This document shows positions 16,051-24,566 of a DNA stretch of 64,000 bases, piece after piece (positions within the stretch are counted from its first letter, which is position 1; each line of letters starts with the position of its first letter). Origin of the DNA: an uncultured Oligoflexia bacterium. GTDB lineage: Bacteria > Bdellovibrionota > Bacteriovoracia > Bacteriovoracales > Bacteriovoracaceae. The stretch is from NCBI GenBank assembly GCA_913058265.1, contig CAJXPQ010000011.1, positions 1 through 64,000 of the forward strand, in the 5' to 3' direction. Under the pieces are notes generated by a model, which was given only the letters and a program-made list of their open reading frames with translations, made no database searches and was not told the origin of the DNA. Position numbers and translations under genes: made by a program.

Positions 16051-16916
16051 ATATCAACTACCACTGTATTAAAATCCATAACCTTCCCTAGAATTTTCTT
16101 CTTAGACTTAGGATTCTCAACTTCTATAAAATCTCCAAAGCGTCCATTCTTTTTAGCTATAGAAATTGTTTTTAAGTTGATGCCTGTGCCTTTATAGAAA
16201 ACATTAACCTTTTGGCCAATATTGATAAGTTTTTTAGGAGTGAGATCACTATATTTTAAAACATCACCACTATGTAAATTACGATTTAAATTATAAAACT
16301 GTATTTGATCAAGGTCCGTGAACACGTTTGAGCGCCCATAATCGGCCACAACCTTTTGATGAAAGTCAGACTTTTGCATGATAGAGGCGCGAACATTGAT
16401 CATATTCTTAGCTGTGTAAGCAAATCTCTCTCTAAGAATCTTGGCAGATATCCAAAAACTTTTATTGTTAATTTTAATTTTTAAATTGCGCTCACCTGTT
16501 TTTGTACAGTTGTTGCAATCAATGGAGAAACTATCTGTACTACTTAAGTTAATACTACTTTTACTGTATAGACTGGATATTTTTTTTATAATAATTTTCT
16601 CTCTAGAAAATTTATTTTCGATCACTTCCTTCAGGTCTTTAATGTCTATACTTGTTGGGGAGATCGAAACTTGAAATTTAAATTCATTTTGAAAGTAAGA
16701 GCTCAAATACCCAGAGTTAAGCTTTCCTTGAGCATTACTAATTAGCTGAACAAAAGCAGAGTTTATGTTAGATGAACAACTTGATTCCTTAATGATAGTA
16801 TCGTCTAGGACTTTATTTATTTTTAGGACCTTAGAAAAAGATGTAATTGAGCAAGTACTCTCATTTGCAAGAGCACTAAAAGATATAAAAAATAGAGTTA
16901 TAGCTAGTTTAATCAT
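16047..16916 (-). CDS. flgA: P-ring assembly chaperone FlgA
   Basis: FlgA is a periplasmic chaperone that helps FlgI polymerise. The 289-residue protein begins with a signal peptide (LAITLFFISFSALA). Its C-terminal ~130 residues show the SAF/ChapFlgA pattern: VRASIMQKSDF, LHSGDVLKYSDLTPKKLINIGQKVNV, then GTGINLKTISIAKKNGRFGDFIEVENPKSKKKILGKV. The N-terminal half is less conserved. It overlaps flgG by 4 bases (ATGA) and flgH by 4 bases, so flgG-A-H are translationally linked. Confidence 0.9.
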   Translation of the reverse strand: MIKLAITLFFISFSALANESTCSITSFSKVLKINKVLDDTIIKESSCSSNINSAFVQLISNAQGKLNSGYLSSYFQNEFKFQVSISPTSIDIKDLKEVIENKFSREKIIIKKISSLYSKSSINLSSTDSFSIDCNNCTKTGERNLKIKINNKSFWISAKILRERFAYTAKNMINVRASIMQKSDFHQKVVADYGRSNVFTDLDQIQFYNLNRNLHSGDVLKYSDLTPKKLINIGQKVNVFYKGTGINLKTISIAKKNGRFGDFIEVENPKSKKKILGKVMDFNTVVVDI

Positions 16917-17695
16917 CGAATTGAATTTACCGTTTGAAGCATTTGATCTGCTATCCCCATAACTTTTGAGTTCATCTCATAAGCTCTTTGCGCTTTTATT
17001 AAATTTGTCATTTCATTCATGACACTAACATTTGAAGATTCTAATGTTCCTTGTGCAATCGCTCCTGCATTCTCTTCACCAGCAACTCTTTGAATTGCTT
17101 GACCTGAGGCCGTTGTAACTGCAGCTAAGTTTCCACCTTTATCTGTTAACCCGGCTGGGTTTACAAAAGTGAATATTGGAATTTGACCAAGCTCAACAGG
17201 TTCTGTTTGATCAGTTAAGTAAGCCTGTACGTCACCATTGGCTGAAACGTTTAATGACTTAGTGTTAGGCGGAACAGTTATATTGGGTAAAAGAGGAAAA
17301 CCTGCTCGATTTTTTAAGCTACCTTGAGCATCAACTGTGAAAGATCCATCTCTAGTATAGTTAATACCTTTATCTGTTTGAACTCCAAAGAACCCGTCAC
17401 CCATTATCATTAAATCATAAGGTCTGTTGGTGATTTGTGGACTACCCATTGTATGCATTCTTCTTGTCGCAGATACTTTCGCTCCTGAGCCGACTTGATG
17501 TCCAACCGTATATTCAGTATCTCCAGCAGATCTTCCACCTGCTTCTTCAACTGTTTCATATAAAAGATCTTCGAACTCTGTGCGCTGAGTTTTGTAACCA
17601 GTGGTATTGGCATTGGCAATATTGTTAGAAATAGAGTTTACCTGTTGCTCTTGGGCCGCCATGCCCGTTGCAGCTGTATTTAAAGCTCTAATCAT
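16913..17695 (-). CDS. flgG: Distal rod protein FlgG
   Basis: FlgG builds the distal rod that crosses peptidoglycan and outer membrane. The 260-residue length equals E. coli FlgG. The N-terminus has ALNTAATGMAAQEQQVNSISNNIANANTTGYKTQRTEFEDLLYE, where the last part is the FlgG-specific L-stretch that makes the rod rigid. The C-terminus ends with the standard LIKAQRAYEMNSKVMGIADQMLQTVN helix. The ATG at 17695 has a strong AGGAGG RBS. Confidence 0.98.
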   Translation of the reverse strand: MIRALNTAATGMAAQEQQVNSISNNIANANTTGYKTQRTEFEDLLYETVEEAGGRSAGDTEYTVGHQVGSGAKVSATRRMHTMGSPQITNRPYDLMIMGDGFFGVQTDKGINYTRDGSFTVDAQGSLKNRAGFPLLPNITVPPNTKSLNVSANGDVQAYLTDQTEPVELGQIPIFTFVNPAGLTDKGGNLAAVTTASGQAIQRVAGEENAGAIAQGTLESSNVSVMNEMTNLIKAQRAYEMNSKVMGIADQMLQTVNSIR

Positions 17696-17712
17696 TTTGC
17701 CCTCCTAGGCTA

Positions 17713-18549
17713 CTAAAAATCTGCGATATCATTTACAATTCTTCCAGCAAGAGTGTCATAGTTATTAATTGCTTTTTGAATGTTTTCGAAATGACGATGG
17801 GCCGTAATCAGCTCTGACATTTCTTGTATAGCGTTTACATTAGAACCCTCAATGAATCCCTGATTAACGCGTGTCTTTAAATTTAATCGTGAAATATTAT
17901 CTGTGGCATTATTGATATATAAAGAGTGCCCTTGTTTTCTAAGGGCCTGGGGATCTTTAAATTCCACAACTGAAAGCCTGCCTATAAGGCCTTCTTTAGA
18001 GAAAAGACTTCCATCTTTTGAGATTGAAATCTTAGAACCTGGGGGTAATTTAACAACTCTCTCATTAATAGCATTCTCATCTGCTAGGTTGTCAGTGGCC
18101 TGAGCCTTATCTTTTTGCTCAAGTAAAAGCTTAAATCCTTGCGCCGTTACAAGTTCCCCATCTTTAGATAGGTTGAAATTTCCTTTTCTCGTGTACCTTA
18201 CCCCTGTTGGTGTGCTTACCTCGAAAAACCCTTTCCCAAATAAAGCTAGGTCAAAAGGGTTATTGGTAGGAGTCATGGAGCCCTGCTCAAAGTTAATATA
18301 GCTTCCATCAACTTTAACGAAGGCATTTTCCGCACCCTGAGAACGGTAGAAATCATCTGGCTTCCATTCCTTACGAGGAAGGTCAATTACTTCGCCACCT
18401 TTATCACTTAGTGCTGTAAGGTGCTCCTTAAAAACAAGTTGGTCTTTTTTAAAGCCAGCGGTATTTGCATTTGCGATATTATTGGCAATCGTTTCAACTT
18501 TTCTCTGTTGAGCAATTTGACCGGATAATGGAACCCAAATATTTTTCAA
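17713..18549 (-). CDS. flgF: Proximal rod protein FlgF
   Basis: The 278-residue protein is a flagellar rod protein: N-terminal ANNIANANTAGFKKDQLVFKE and C-terminal NAIQEMSELITAHRHFENIQKAI. Being first in the operon and just before flgG, it is FlgF. The start is TTG at 18549, backed by AGGAGGAG three bases upstream; no suitable ATG exists nearby. A sigma-54-like promoter lies about 65 bases before the start, making this the head of the flgF-to-fliW transcription unit. Confidence 0.93.
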   Translation of the reverse strand: MKNIWVPLSGQIAQQRKVETIANNIANANTAGFKKDQLVFKEHLTALSDKGGEVIDLPRKEWKPDDFYRSQGAENAFVKVDGSYINFEQGSMTPTNNPFDLALFGKGFFEVSTPTGVRYTRKGNFNLSKDGELVTAQGFKLLLEQKDKAQATDNLADENAINERVVKLPPGSKISISKDGSLFSKEGLIGRLSVVEFKDPQALRKQGHSLYINNATDNISRLNLKTRVNQGFIEGSNVNAIQEMSELITAHRHFENIQKAINNYDTLAGRIVNDIADF

Positions 18550-18612
18550 ACACTCCTCCTGAGCATGAAAAAGGTAAAATCTTCCTGATTCACCTGTACA
18601 CTTTTATATTTT

Positions 18613-18628
18613 AGCAATCTAACCGCCA
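18613..18628 (-). promoter_or_regulatory. Sigma-54-type (-24/-12) promoter for the flagellar operon
   Basis: On the minus strand TGGCGGTTAGATTGCT matches the sigma-54 layout TGGC-N7-TTGCW, with the invariant GG and GC exactly 10 bases apart. It stands alone in the 261-base gap between xseB and flgF, pointing toward flgF. Rod/ring/hook genes are sigma-54 dependent in many bacteria. No enhancer site or activator gene was identified. Confidence 0.7.
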
Positions 18629-18810
18629 AAATTACATCACGGGGAAAATTTAGCCGACTAGTTAAGTAGCTAAAATGATTAGATCTAATCTTATGGCCAT
18701 GATAGAATGTTCACGAATGTATGAAATAATTTAGGCAAAAAGGAAAATTGATCCAATCGTAGCGTAAAAAGTTAGGAGAAAGGTCAATGAATTGACATGG
18801 AGATAGTCAG

Positions 18811-19020
18811 ATGGCCAAGGTAAATTTTGAAACATCATTAGAAAAGCTAGAGGGATTAGTATCTGATTTAGAGTCAGGACAATTATCTCTTGATGATAGT
18901 ATTAAAAAGTTTGAAGAGGGAATTAGCCTTTATAAAGTTTGTAGAAAAAAACTGACTGAGGCGGAAAAGAAAATTACCATCTTGACCGATTCACTTCAGG
19001 AAGAAGAATACGAAGAATAA
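18811..19020 (+). CDS. xseB: Exodeoxyribonuclease VII small subunit XseB
   Basis: The 69-residue protein has the family pattern FETSLEKLEGLVSDLESGQLSLDDSIKKFEEGISLYKVC, followed by a coiled KLTEAEKKI helix. XseB copies bind the XseA catalytic subunit to form the single-strand-specific exonuclease VII; xseA is not in the window. GGAG lies 8 bases upstream of the ATG. The stop codon overlaps the next gene's ATG by one base. Confidence 0.95.
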   Translation: MAKVNFETSLEKLEGLVSDLESGQLSLDDSIKKFEEGISLYKVCRKKLTEAEKKITILTDSLQEEEYEE

Positions 19021-19937
19021 TGCGATTTCTTATATTAGCTCTTTTTCTAATTTCTTGTACTAATGCGCGAAATAATACAGACCTAGAAACTATCGTTTTT
19101 GATAGTGACTCTGGTAGTGTGAAAATTAAGAAGAATACTACTTCAAGCTTTGGCCCTTCTATAAAGAGTGATCAAGAAACAATTGATAGTGGTGCTGAGC
19201 AATCAAAAGTCGTGGCGCTAAACTTTTATCCTTCTTTGTATGAGTCGCTTGCAATCATTCCATACCTTAAAGAGTTGGAAAAACAAAAAACTAAAATATC
19301 TGTAATATCATCTTTTGGATTTGGAGCAGTACTTAGTGCTCTCTATGCGAAAGAAAAAAGTGTAAGTTATCTTGAATGGAAAATATTTGATCTCATGAAA
19401 AGATTAGATGGAGTAAAAATATACTCTAAGGATTGGCAGAGTAAAATAAATGAGTTTATGGGAAAAGAATTTGGTAAAACTAAGCTTCATCAAATGAAAG
19501 TCTTAATGGTCATTCCCGAGATAAAGAACAATAAGGTCTACTTAAATCAAACAGGAAGTATTGTTGAAGCGATTAGACACTCAATTGATTTAAACAGTAA
19601 TAGTAACTACCTTAGGAATATTAAAAAGTTTGATACTAACCTTACACATAAATCAGTAGATATAGTTGTTAATGCGGTTTTTATAAGTTCAGATTCAAAA
19701 ATAAAAAATGTTGATAACTACCGTTTCGGTATTCTTACATCGTACCTTGGAACAGTTCTCAAAGAGCTTGATAAAACAAGTATCTTAAAATTATCCTCGG
19801 CCGTCATACTAGATGAAGCGAGACCACTGTCTCAGATTAGTGAGCAATATTCAGAACTAATCTCAGAGAATGTTGGAGCGGTTAAGTTAAAGATTGAAAG
19901 TTTAAAGGAAGAAAATACTCAGATTTTAAATAATTAG
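19020..19937 (+). CDS. Patatin-like lipoprotein lacking the catalytic serine
   Basis: The 305-residue protein has a lipoprotein signal peptide (LILALFLISC, Cys at about residue 13). From residue ~65 it resembles patatin-like phospholipases: a VVALNFYPSLYESLAIIPYLKELEK strand-helix, then SSFGFGAVLSALYA at the place of the nucleophile elbow GxSxGA...AALYA. In my alignment the catalytic Ser is replaced by Gly, and I see no clear DG dyad motif later. I infer a non-catalytic, membrane-anchored patatin fold; the relationship is by eye and could be wrong. It is coupled to xseB upstream and precedes the PBP gene. Confidence 0.6.
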   Translation: MRFLILALFLISCTNARNNTDLETIVFDSDSGSVKIKKNTTSSFGPSIKSDQETIDSGAEQSKVVALNFYPSLYESLAIIPYLKELEKQKTKISVISSFGFGAVLSALYAKEKSVSYLEWKIFDLMKRLDGVKIYSKDWQSKINEFMGKEFGKTKLHQMKVLMVIPEIKNNKVYLNQTGSIVEAIRHSIDLNSNSNYLRNIKKFDTNLTHKSVDIVVNAVFISSDSKIKNVDNYRFGILTSYLGTVLKELDKTSILKLSSAVILDEARPLSQISEQYSELISENVGAVKLKIESLKEENTQILNN

Positions 19938-19980
19938 CAGTTAGAGTTATAATTAAGCGACAAGTTACAAAGAGGTATCG

Positions 19981-22761
19981 TTGAAATTACTGTTTAAAGC
20001 AATGTTAGCAGGTCTTGCCATGTCGGCAATCGGAGGGGTTTTCCTCTTGGGTATAGTTATTTATATTTCATATGACCTACCACAGTTGAATTCTTTGAGT
20101 GATTATAGTCCACCTATTCCAAGTAAAATATATTCAAAGGATGGATTTCTTCTAATGGAGTTATCGAGGGAAAAGCGTGAGCTGGCGACAATTGAAGAGA
20201 TACCCCAGAAAGTTATTGATACATTCTTAGCGGCTGAAGATGACAACTTTTATAATCATACGGGAATTGATTATAAAGGAATCATGAGGGCGATGCTAAT
20301 AAATATTAAGGCCGGACGTATTGTTCAGGGAGCCTCTACAATTACTCAGCAAGTAGCAAAGTCTTTGTTGCTTTCAAATGAACGAACTTTTACACGTAAA
20401 ATTAAAGATTTAATATTGGCAAAAAAAATAGAGGAGAAATTATCAAAAGAAGAAATTCTGTTTCTCTATTTAAACCAGGTATATCTTGGTGGTGGATATT
20501 ATGGAGTTAAGTCTGCTTTTCATGGTTATTTCGATAAAGAGCTTTCTGAGGCTACAACTGCAGAGATGGCCCTCGTAGCCGGCTTGCTCGTTGCTCCTGG
20601 AAAATACTCGCCGTATGTTAACCCTGATATGGCAAAGAAAAGACAGCGTTATGTCTTAGGAAGATTATATAAGACAGAGAAAATTTCAAAAGAAGAATAT
20701 GATGCGGCCATTGCTGAACCAATAAAAATCCAAATTAGAAAAGGGACTCCCTTTAAGGCTGGATACTTTACTGACTGGATAAGGCAAAGACTTATTAAGC
20801 ACTTTGGTAAAGAAGACTTTTTAACTAATGGTTATGAGGTTGTGACAACCCTTGACTGGTCTTTACAAGAAAAGGCTGAGGTCGAAGTTTTAAATGGTGT
20901 AAAAGAAATGGATAAGCGCCAAGGTTATAAAGGTGTATTAGGACATTTAGACTCAAAAGAAGAAATTAACGAATACATTTCAAAACAAAGAGATGAAGTC
21001 TATATGAAGGCATCTAATTATCTAATATTTAGAGCAGACGGAACAACCGAGAAAGAGTTTCAACCATTAGATGATGAGTACTTACAGCTGGTTGAGCGCG
21101 AGACTGAAATTTTCAGTGAAACGAAAGTTCGTGGAAAAGTATTTTTAGAACTTGGAAATGCAGTCGAGTTGAATAAAAAATTCTTAGAATTTGTTGATTT
21201 TAGTACCTCTGTTAAAGCCGTTGTGACAAAGGTAAGTAATCTGCAAAGAGCTATTTATGCAAACTATGCAGGCATGAAAATACTTATTCCTTATGAGAAC
21301 TTTAAGTGGGCACACGAAAGAAAAATCCAAGAGGAAAGACATTATTGGGGTTATTTAACGCGTCCAGAAACAGTATTTAAGCCAGGTGATATTATTTTAG
21401 TTAAAATAGATAATAAATCTGTAAGTCCAATGAACTATATATGGAGTGACTTTAAAAAAGCATACGGATCGAATAAAGATCTTATGGCCGAAATAAAGAA
21501 ACAAAAGTTTCACTTAGGTCACTTGGAGCAAGAACCTGATGCACAAGGGGCATTACTATCCATTTCACCACAAACAGGAGAAATAATTTCAATGGTTGGT
21601 GGAAGTGATTTTTCTAAATCACAATTCAATCGAGTCGTTCAATCTAATAGACAGCCAGGCTCTGCATTTAAGCCTTTAATCTTTGCGGCCGGATTGGAGA
21701 GTAACTATACGCCGTCTTCCATATTACTTGATTCTCCTGCCGCGCTTGGTGGTGTTGATAGTTCTCTTAGTTGGAAACCTAGGAACTATGATGGAAAATT
21801 TAAAGGAACAATGACTTTTAGACGGGCACTTGAAACAAGCCGAAATATTCCAACAATAAAATTGACCCAAGATATTGGTGTTGAAAAAATAGTGAATTTT
21901 GTCGATCGGTTGGGTGTGAAAGCAAGCTTACCTCCTGATCTAAGTGTATCGCTAGGTTCTTTTGGTTTAAATCTTCTTGATATTGTTGGAATGTACAGCA
22001 TATTTCCAAACGGTGGACGTAAAACAAAATTGAAGTCAATTCTTTCAATAAAGGATAGGTACGGACGAGTTCATCATATAACGTCTGATGATGAGGCAAC
22101 GGAAGAAGATAAAGATAAGTCCACTGATGGTGATAAAGCTCTCGTTCCTTCTGAGGAGCTAGCTACGGCTAAGGCTAAGGTTGAAGAACCTAAGCTTGAT
22201 GAAACATTGGATGAAGAGGATGAAGTCGTTAATGAGAATCCATACTTAGCTACTTTAGACGAAAATCAAGTTTACGACGCTCGTTTGGCTTATATTATGA
22301 GTAACTTACTTAAGGGTGTAATAAAGAGAGGAACAGGTAGAGGTACAAGTGATATATCTTCATATATTGGAGGTAAAACTGGAACGACAAATAACTATGT
22401 TGATTCATGGTTTATTGGCTTTTCTCCAAAGGTTGTAACAGGAGTTTGGACTGGTTTTGATAATAATCAAACTCTAGGCTTTGGTGAGACTGGAGCAAAG
22501 TCTGCTTTGCCTATTTGGAGATCATATATGAAGCTTGCAATTCGAAAGTTTGGAGATACAGACTTTCCAATTCCTAGCGGGATAGTCAACATTGCAGTTA
22601 ATCCAGATACCGGAATGCTTTATCAGGATGGGCCAAAAAGGCTTGTGGAGGCTTTTGTTGATGGGACTGGTCCTGGATCAGAAAACTCGGTTACTGGTGA
22701 TGATTCTGAAGATGCGGCAAGTTCTATCCTTGATGGGGAAGATTATTACAATGCTCAATAA
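19981..22761 (+). CDS. Class A penicillin-binding protein (PBP1A type)
   Basis: This 926-residue bifunctional peptidoglycan synthase has one N-terminal membrane anchor (about residues 8-30). The glycosyltransferase domain shows AAEDDNFYNHTGID (catalytic Glu) and GASTITQQVAKSLLL. A long linker with an OB-like segment follows. The transpeptidase motifs are SAFK (about residue 560), SRN (about 619) and KTGT (about 798). Between SxN and KTG lies an acidic insertion of about 55 residues (around residues 700-760), which is unusual. The start is TTG at 19981 with GAGGT upstream. mrcA/ponA would be the E. coli-type name, but orthology is not proven. Confidence 0.93.
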   Translation: MKLLFKAMLAGLAMSAIGGVFLLGIVIYISYDLPQLNSLSDYSPPIPSKIYSKDGFLLMELSREKRELATIEEIPQKVIDTFLAAEDDNFYNHTGIDYKGIMRAMLINIKAGRIVQGASTITQQVAKSLLLSNERTFTRKIKDLILAKKIEEKLSKEEILFLYLNQVYLGGGYYGVKSAFHGYFDKELSEATTAEMALVAGLLVAPGKYSPYVNPDMAKKRQRYVLGRLYKTEKISKEEYDAAIAEPIKIQIRKGTPFKAGYFTDWIRQRLIKHFGKEDFLTNGYEVVTTLDWSLQEKAEVEVLNGVKEMDKRQGYKGVLGHLDSKEEINEYISKQRDEVYMKASNYLIFRADGTTEKEFQPLDDEYLQLVERETEIFSETKVRGKVFLELGNAVELNKKFLEFVDFSTSVKAVVTKVSNLQRAIYANYAGMKILIPYENFKWAHERKIQEERHYWGYLTRPETVFKPGDIILVKIDNKSVSPMNYIWSDFKKAYGSNKDLMAEIKKQKFHLGHLEQEPDAQGALLSISPQTGEIISMVGGSDFSKSQFNRVVQSNRQPGSAFKPLIFAAGLESNYTPSSILLDSPAALGGVDSSLSWKPRNYDGKFKGTMTFRRALETSRNIPTIKLTQDIGVEKIVNFVDRLGVKASLPPDLSVSLGSFGLNLLDIVGMYSIFPNGGRKTKLKSILSIKDRYGRVHHITSDDEATEEDKDKSTDGDKALVPSEELATAKAKVEEPKLDETLDEEDEVVNENPYLATLDENQVYDARLAYIMSNLLKGVIKRGTGRGTSDISSYIGGKTGTTNNYVDSWFIGFSPKVVTGVWTGFDNNQTLGFGETGAKSALPIWRSYMKLAIRKFGDTDFPIPSGIVNIAVNPDTGMLYQDGPKRLVEAFVDGTGPGSENSVTGDDSEDAASSILDGEDYYNAQ

Positions 22762-22811
22762 AATCTAAGGCACTGACACTAACTACCGATAGGTAGGTAT
22801 TGGTGGTGTTC

Positions 22812-23717
22812 ATGGAAGTTACATTAACAAATTCGAATAACAAAAAATTTATCACTAGATTTCTATTGGTGTCTTTTGCATTACATTTGGGGTTTATGTT
22901 TACTCAGGTTACAGGTAAGCATGACTTTCTTTTGTCTGATACTGAGCCTGAGACCAAAATTAGGATCAAGTTGCAAAACTTCAATAAAGATATTCAGCAA
23001 ATCGCGACGACAGAACAAAGTAAGAATAATAAATTGAAAAATCCAAAGTTTCTATCCAATAAAAATAATACATTTGATCGTGAAACTAAAAGTGCTAATA
23101 ATGGAAGTTTTCAGGCTGCAAGTAAGGGTATTAGAACTGCAAAAAATAATAAAAACTCTGAGATGATTAAGAAGTCATTAGCTAAAAAGTTTGAAAAAAT
23201 TAAATTTTCAGATCTTGCGATGAAGTCTGAAAAAGTTTCTATTAGAAAAAAAGTTAAGAAGGTTGCCAAGATATCTCAAACTAAACGTGGCTTAAAAAAT
23301 GGTTATAAGAAAGGTGTCGGCCTTGGAAAAACTAATGATCACTTAGAAGATATTCCGTTGGGTGACTTTACAAGACTGAATACGCAAGAGTATGAGTACT
23401 ATGGTTTTTATCACCGTATCCGTCAGAAATTAGAGCAGTTTTGGGGTTCAAATATACAAGATCAAGCAGATAAAATTTTTAAAGCTGGTAGAAGCATTGC
23501 TTCAGAAGCAAACCTTGTAACCGGACTAACAATTAAAATTAATTCTCAAGGTGAGATTGTAGATATTGCACTAAAATCCACTAGCGGAATTCGAGAGCTT
23601 GATGATGCGGCAGTTAAATCTTTTAATCAAGCAGGTCCATTTCCCAATCCACCTACTGGAATGATTAAGGGTGACGGTAAAGCAGTTATTGAGTGGGGAT
23701 TTGTTGTTAATACTTAG
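22812..23717 (+). CDS. TonB-like energy transducer
   Basis: The protein has one N-terminal membrane span (RFLLVSFALHLGFMF), a long basic Lys/Asn-rich periplasmic linker and a C-terminal ~90-residue TonB-type domain (LTIKINSQGEIVDIALKSTSGIRELDDAAVKSFNQAGPFPNPP). It would pass inner-membrane energy to an outer-membrane partner, but no exbB/exbD is present here, and TonB-C domains also occur in other envelope proteins. The linker lacks the usual Pro-rich repeats. I use ATG 22812; TTG 22800 (the ORF-track start) is also possible because AGG triplets precede it. Confidence 0.78.
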   Translation: MEVTLTNSNNKKFITRFLLVSFALHLGFMFTQVTGKHDFLLSDTEPETKIRIKLQNFNKDIQQIATTEQSKNNKLKNPKFLSNKNNTFDRETKSANNGSFQAASKGIRTAKNNKNSEMIKKSLAKKFEKIKFSDLAMKSEKVSIRKKVKKVAKISQTKRGLKNGYKKGVGLGKTNDHLEDIPLGDFTRLNTQEYEYYGFYHRIRQKLEQFWGSNIQDQADKIFKAGRSIASEANLVTGLTIKINSQGEIVDIALKSTSGIRELDDAAVKSFNQAGPFPNPPTGMIKGDGKAVIEWGFVVNT

Positions 23718-23998
23718 TGTTTCTGAGTACCTTGAAGCATGGCCTTGAGTCTATCTATTCCTTCCATTGTTACATAGTCAGACCAGACAGCATCCAGTTC
23801 TCTGATTGCTTCAATAACTTGTAATGCAGCTTGATCTTTTGAGACTTTTTGTGAGTCTGCAAGAAGAGATATACTTTTATTTATTGCTTCAATAGCAGGT
23901 GAATTGTTTATTTTATTAAGTCTTTCTTCGTAAGAGCTATTAATCTTTTTCTCTTTACTCTTAATGATGGCAGTATTCAGTAATTGAATAGATTCCAT
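23714..23998 (-). CDS. Hypothetical helical protein, 94 aa
   Basis: I do not recognise a family. The protein is predicted by eye to be fully helical, with no signal peptide, membrane span or cysteine. It is rich in Ile, Glu, Lys and Ser (YEERLNKINNSPAIEAINKSI, then QVIEAIRELDAVWSDYV). It converges on the TonB-like gene, overlapping it by 4 bases. It is upstream of, but not clearly linked to, the gcv terminator region. A small adaptor role is possible but unsupported. Confidence 0.6.
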   Translation of the reverse strand: MESIQLLNTAIIKSKEKKINSSYEERLNKINNSPAIEAINKSISLLADSQKVSKDQAALQVIEAIRELDAVWSDYVTMEGIDRLKAMLQGTQKH

Positions 23999-24151
23999 AA
24001 AACAGGTATCCCTTGTCTAGCTAATTTAAAAATAAATTATCGTAAATCTTGTGTTCGAAGTTTTGGCAGTATGATGTAGAGACGTTGATTAGTAAAGGGT
24101 TTTTTTAGGGTCTAACAAAATTTTCACATGAAAAAAAATTCAAAAAAAAAT

Positions 24152-24174
24152 ATTTGGCCACTCTGTGGCCAAAT
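24152..24174 (-). terminator. Intrinsic terminator of the folD-gcvT-gcvH operon
   Basis: ATTTGGCCAC / GTGGCCAAAT is a 10-bp inverted repeat with a TCT loop, six bases beyond the gcvH stop codon. Read on the minus strand it is followed by a long T tract (the A run at 24142-24150). Confidence 0.88.
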
Positions 24175-24179
24175 AAAAA

Positions 24180-24566
24180 TTATGAATTTGCTTCGCAATA
24201 TTCGCTATATGCTTTTGAATCGAGTAATGAGTCTACTTGAGAGGTATCAGTCATTTCAATCTTAACTAGCCAAGCTCCATATGCATCTTCATTTAAGCTT
24301 TCTGGTCCGTCTTCAACAGTTGAATTTTTTTCAATGATCTTGCCAGATAGTGGTGTATATAAATCACTAACAGATTTTATTGACTCAACTACGCCAAAAC
24401 TATTAGTTGCTTCAAGTTCTTCACCGGCATCAGGTAGTTCAACAAAAACAATATCTCCAAGTGATGATTGAGCAAAGTCAGTTATGCCTATAGTCGCAAT
24501 ATTCCCTTCAATTGAAATCCATTCATGATCTTCCGTGTACTTAAGTCCTTCTACTATTTTAGCCAT
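24180..24566 (-). CDS. gcvH: Glycine cleavage system H protein
   Basis: GcvH carries the lipoyl arm that shuttles the aminomethyl group between the P, T and L proteins. The 128-residue protein is standard length and has the lipoylation site in VESIKSVSDLYTPLSG (Lys at about residue 65), preceded by the EWISIEGN and ITDFAQSSLGDIVFVELP segments. Its start codon sits on the stop of gcvT (1-base overlap). gcvP and the lipoylation genes are not in the window. Confidence 0.98.
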   Translation of the reverse strand: MAKIVEGLKYTEDHEWISIEGNIATIGITDFAQSSLGDIVFVELPDAGEELEATNSFGVVESIKSVSDLYTPLSGKIIEKNSTVEDGPESLNEDAYGAWLVKIEMTDTSQVDSLLDSKAYSEYCEANS

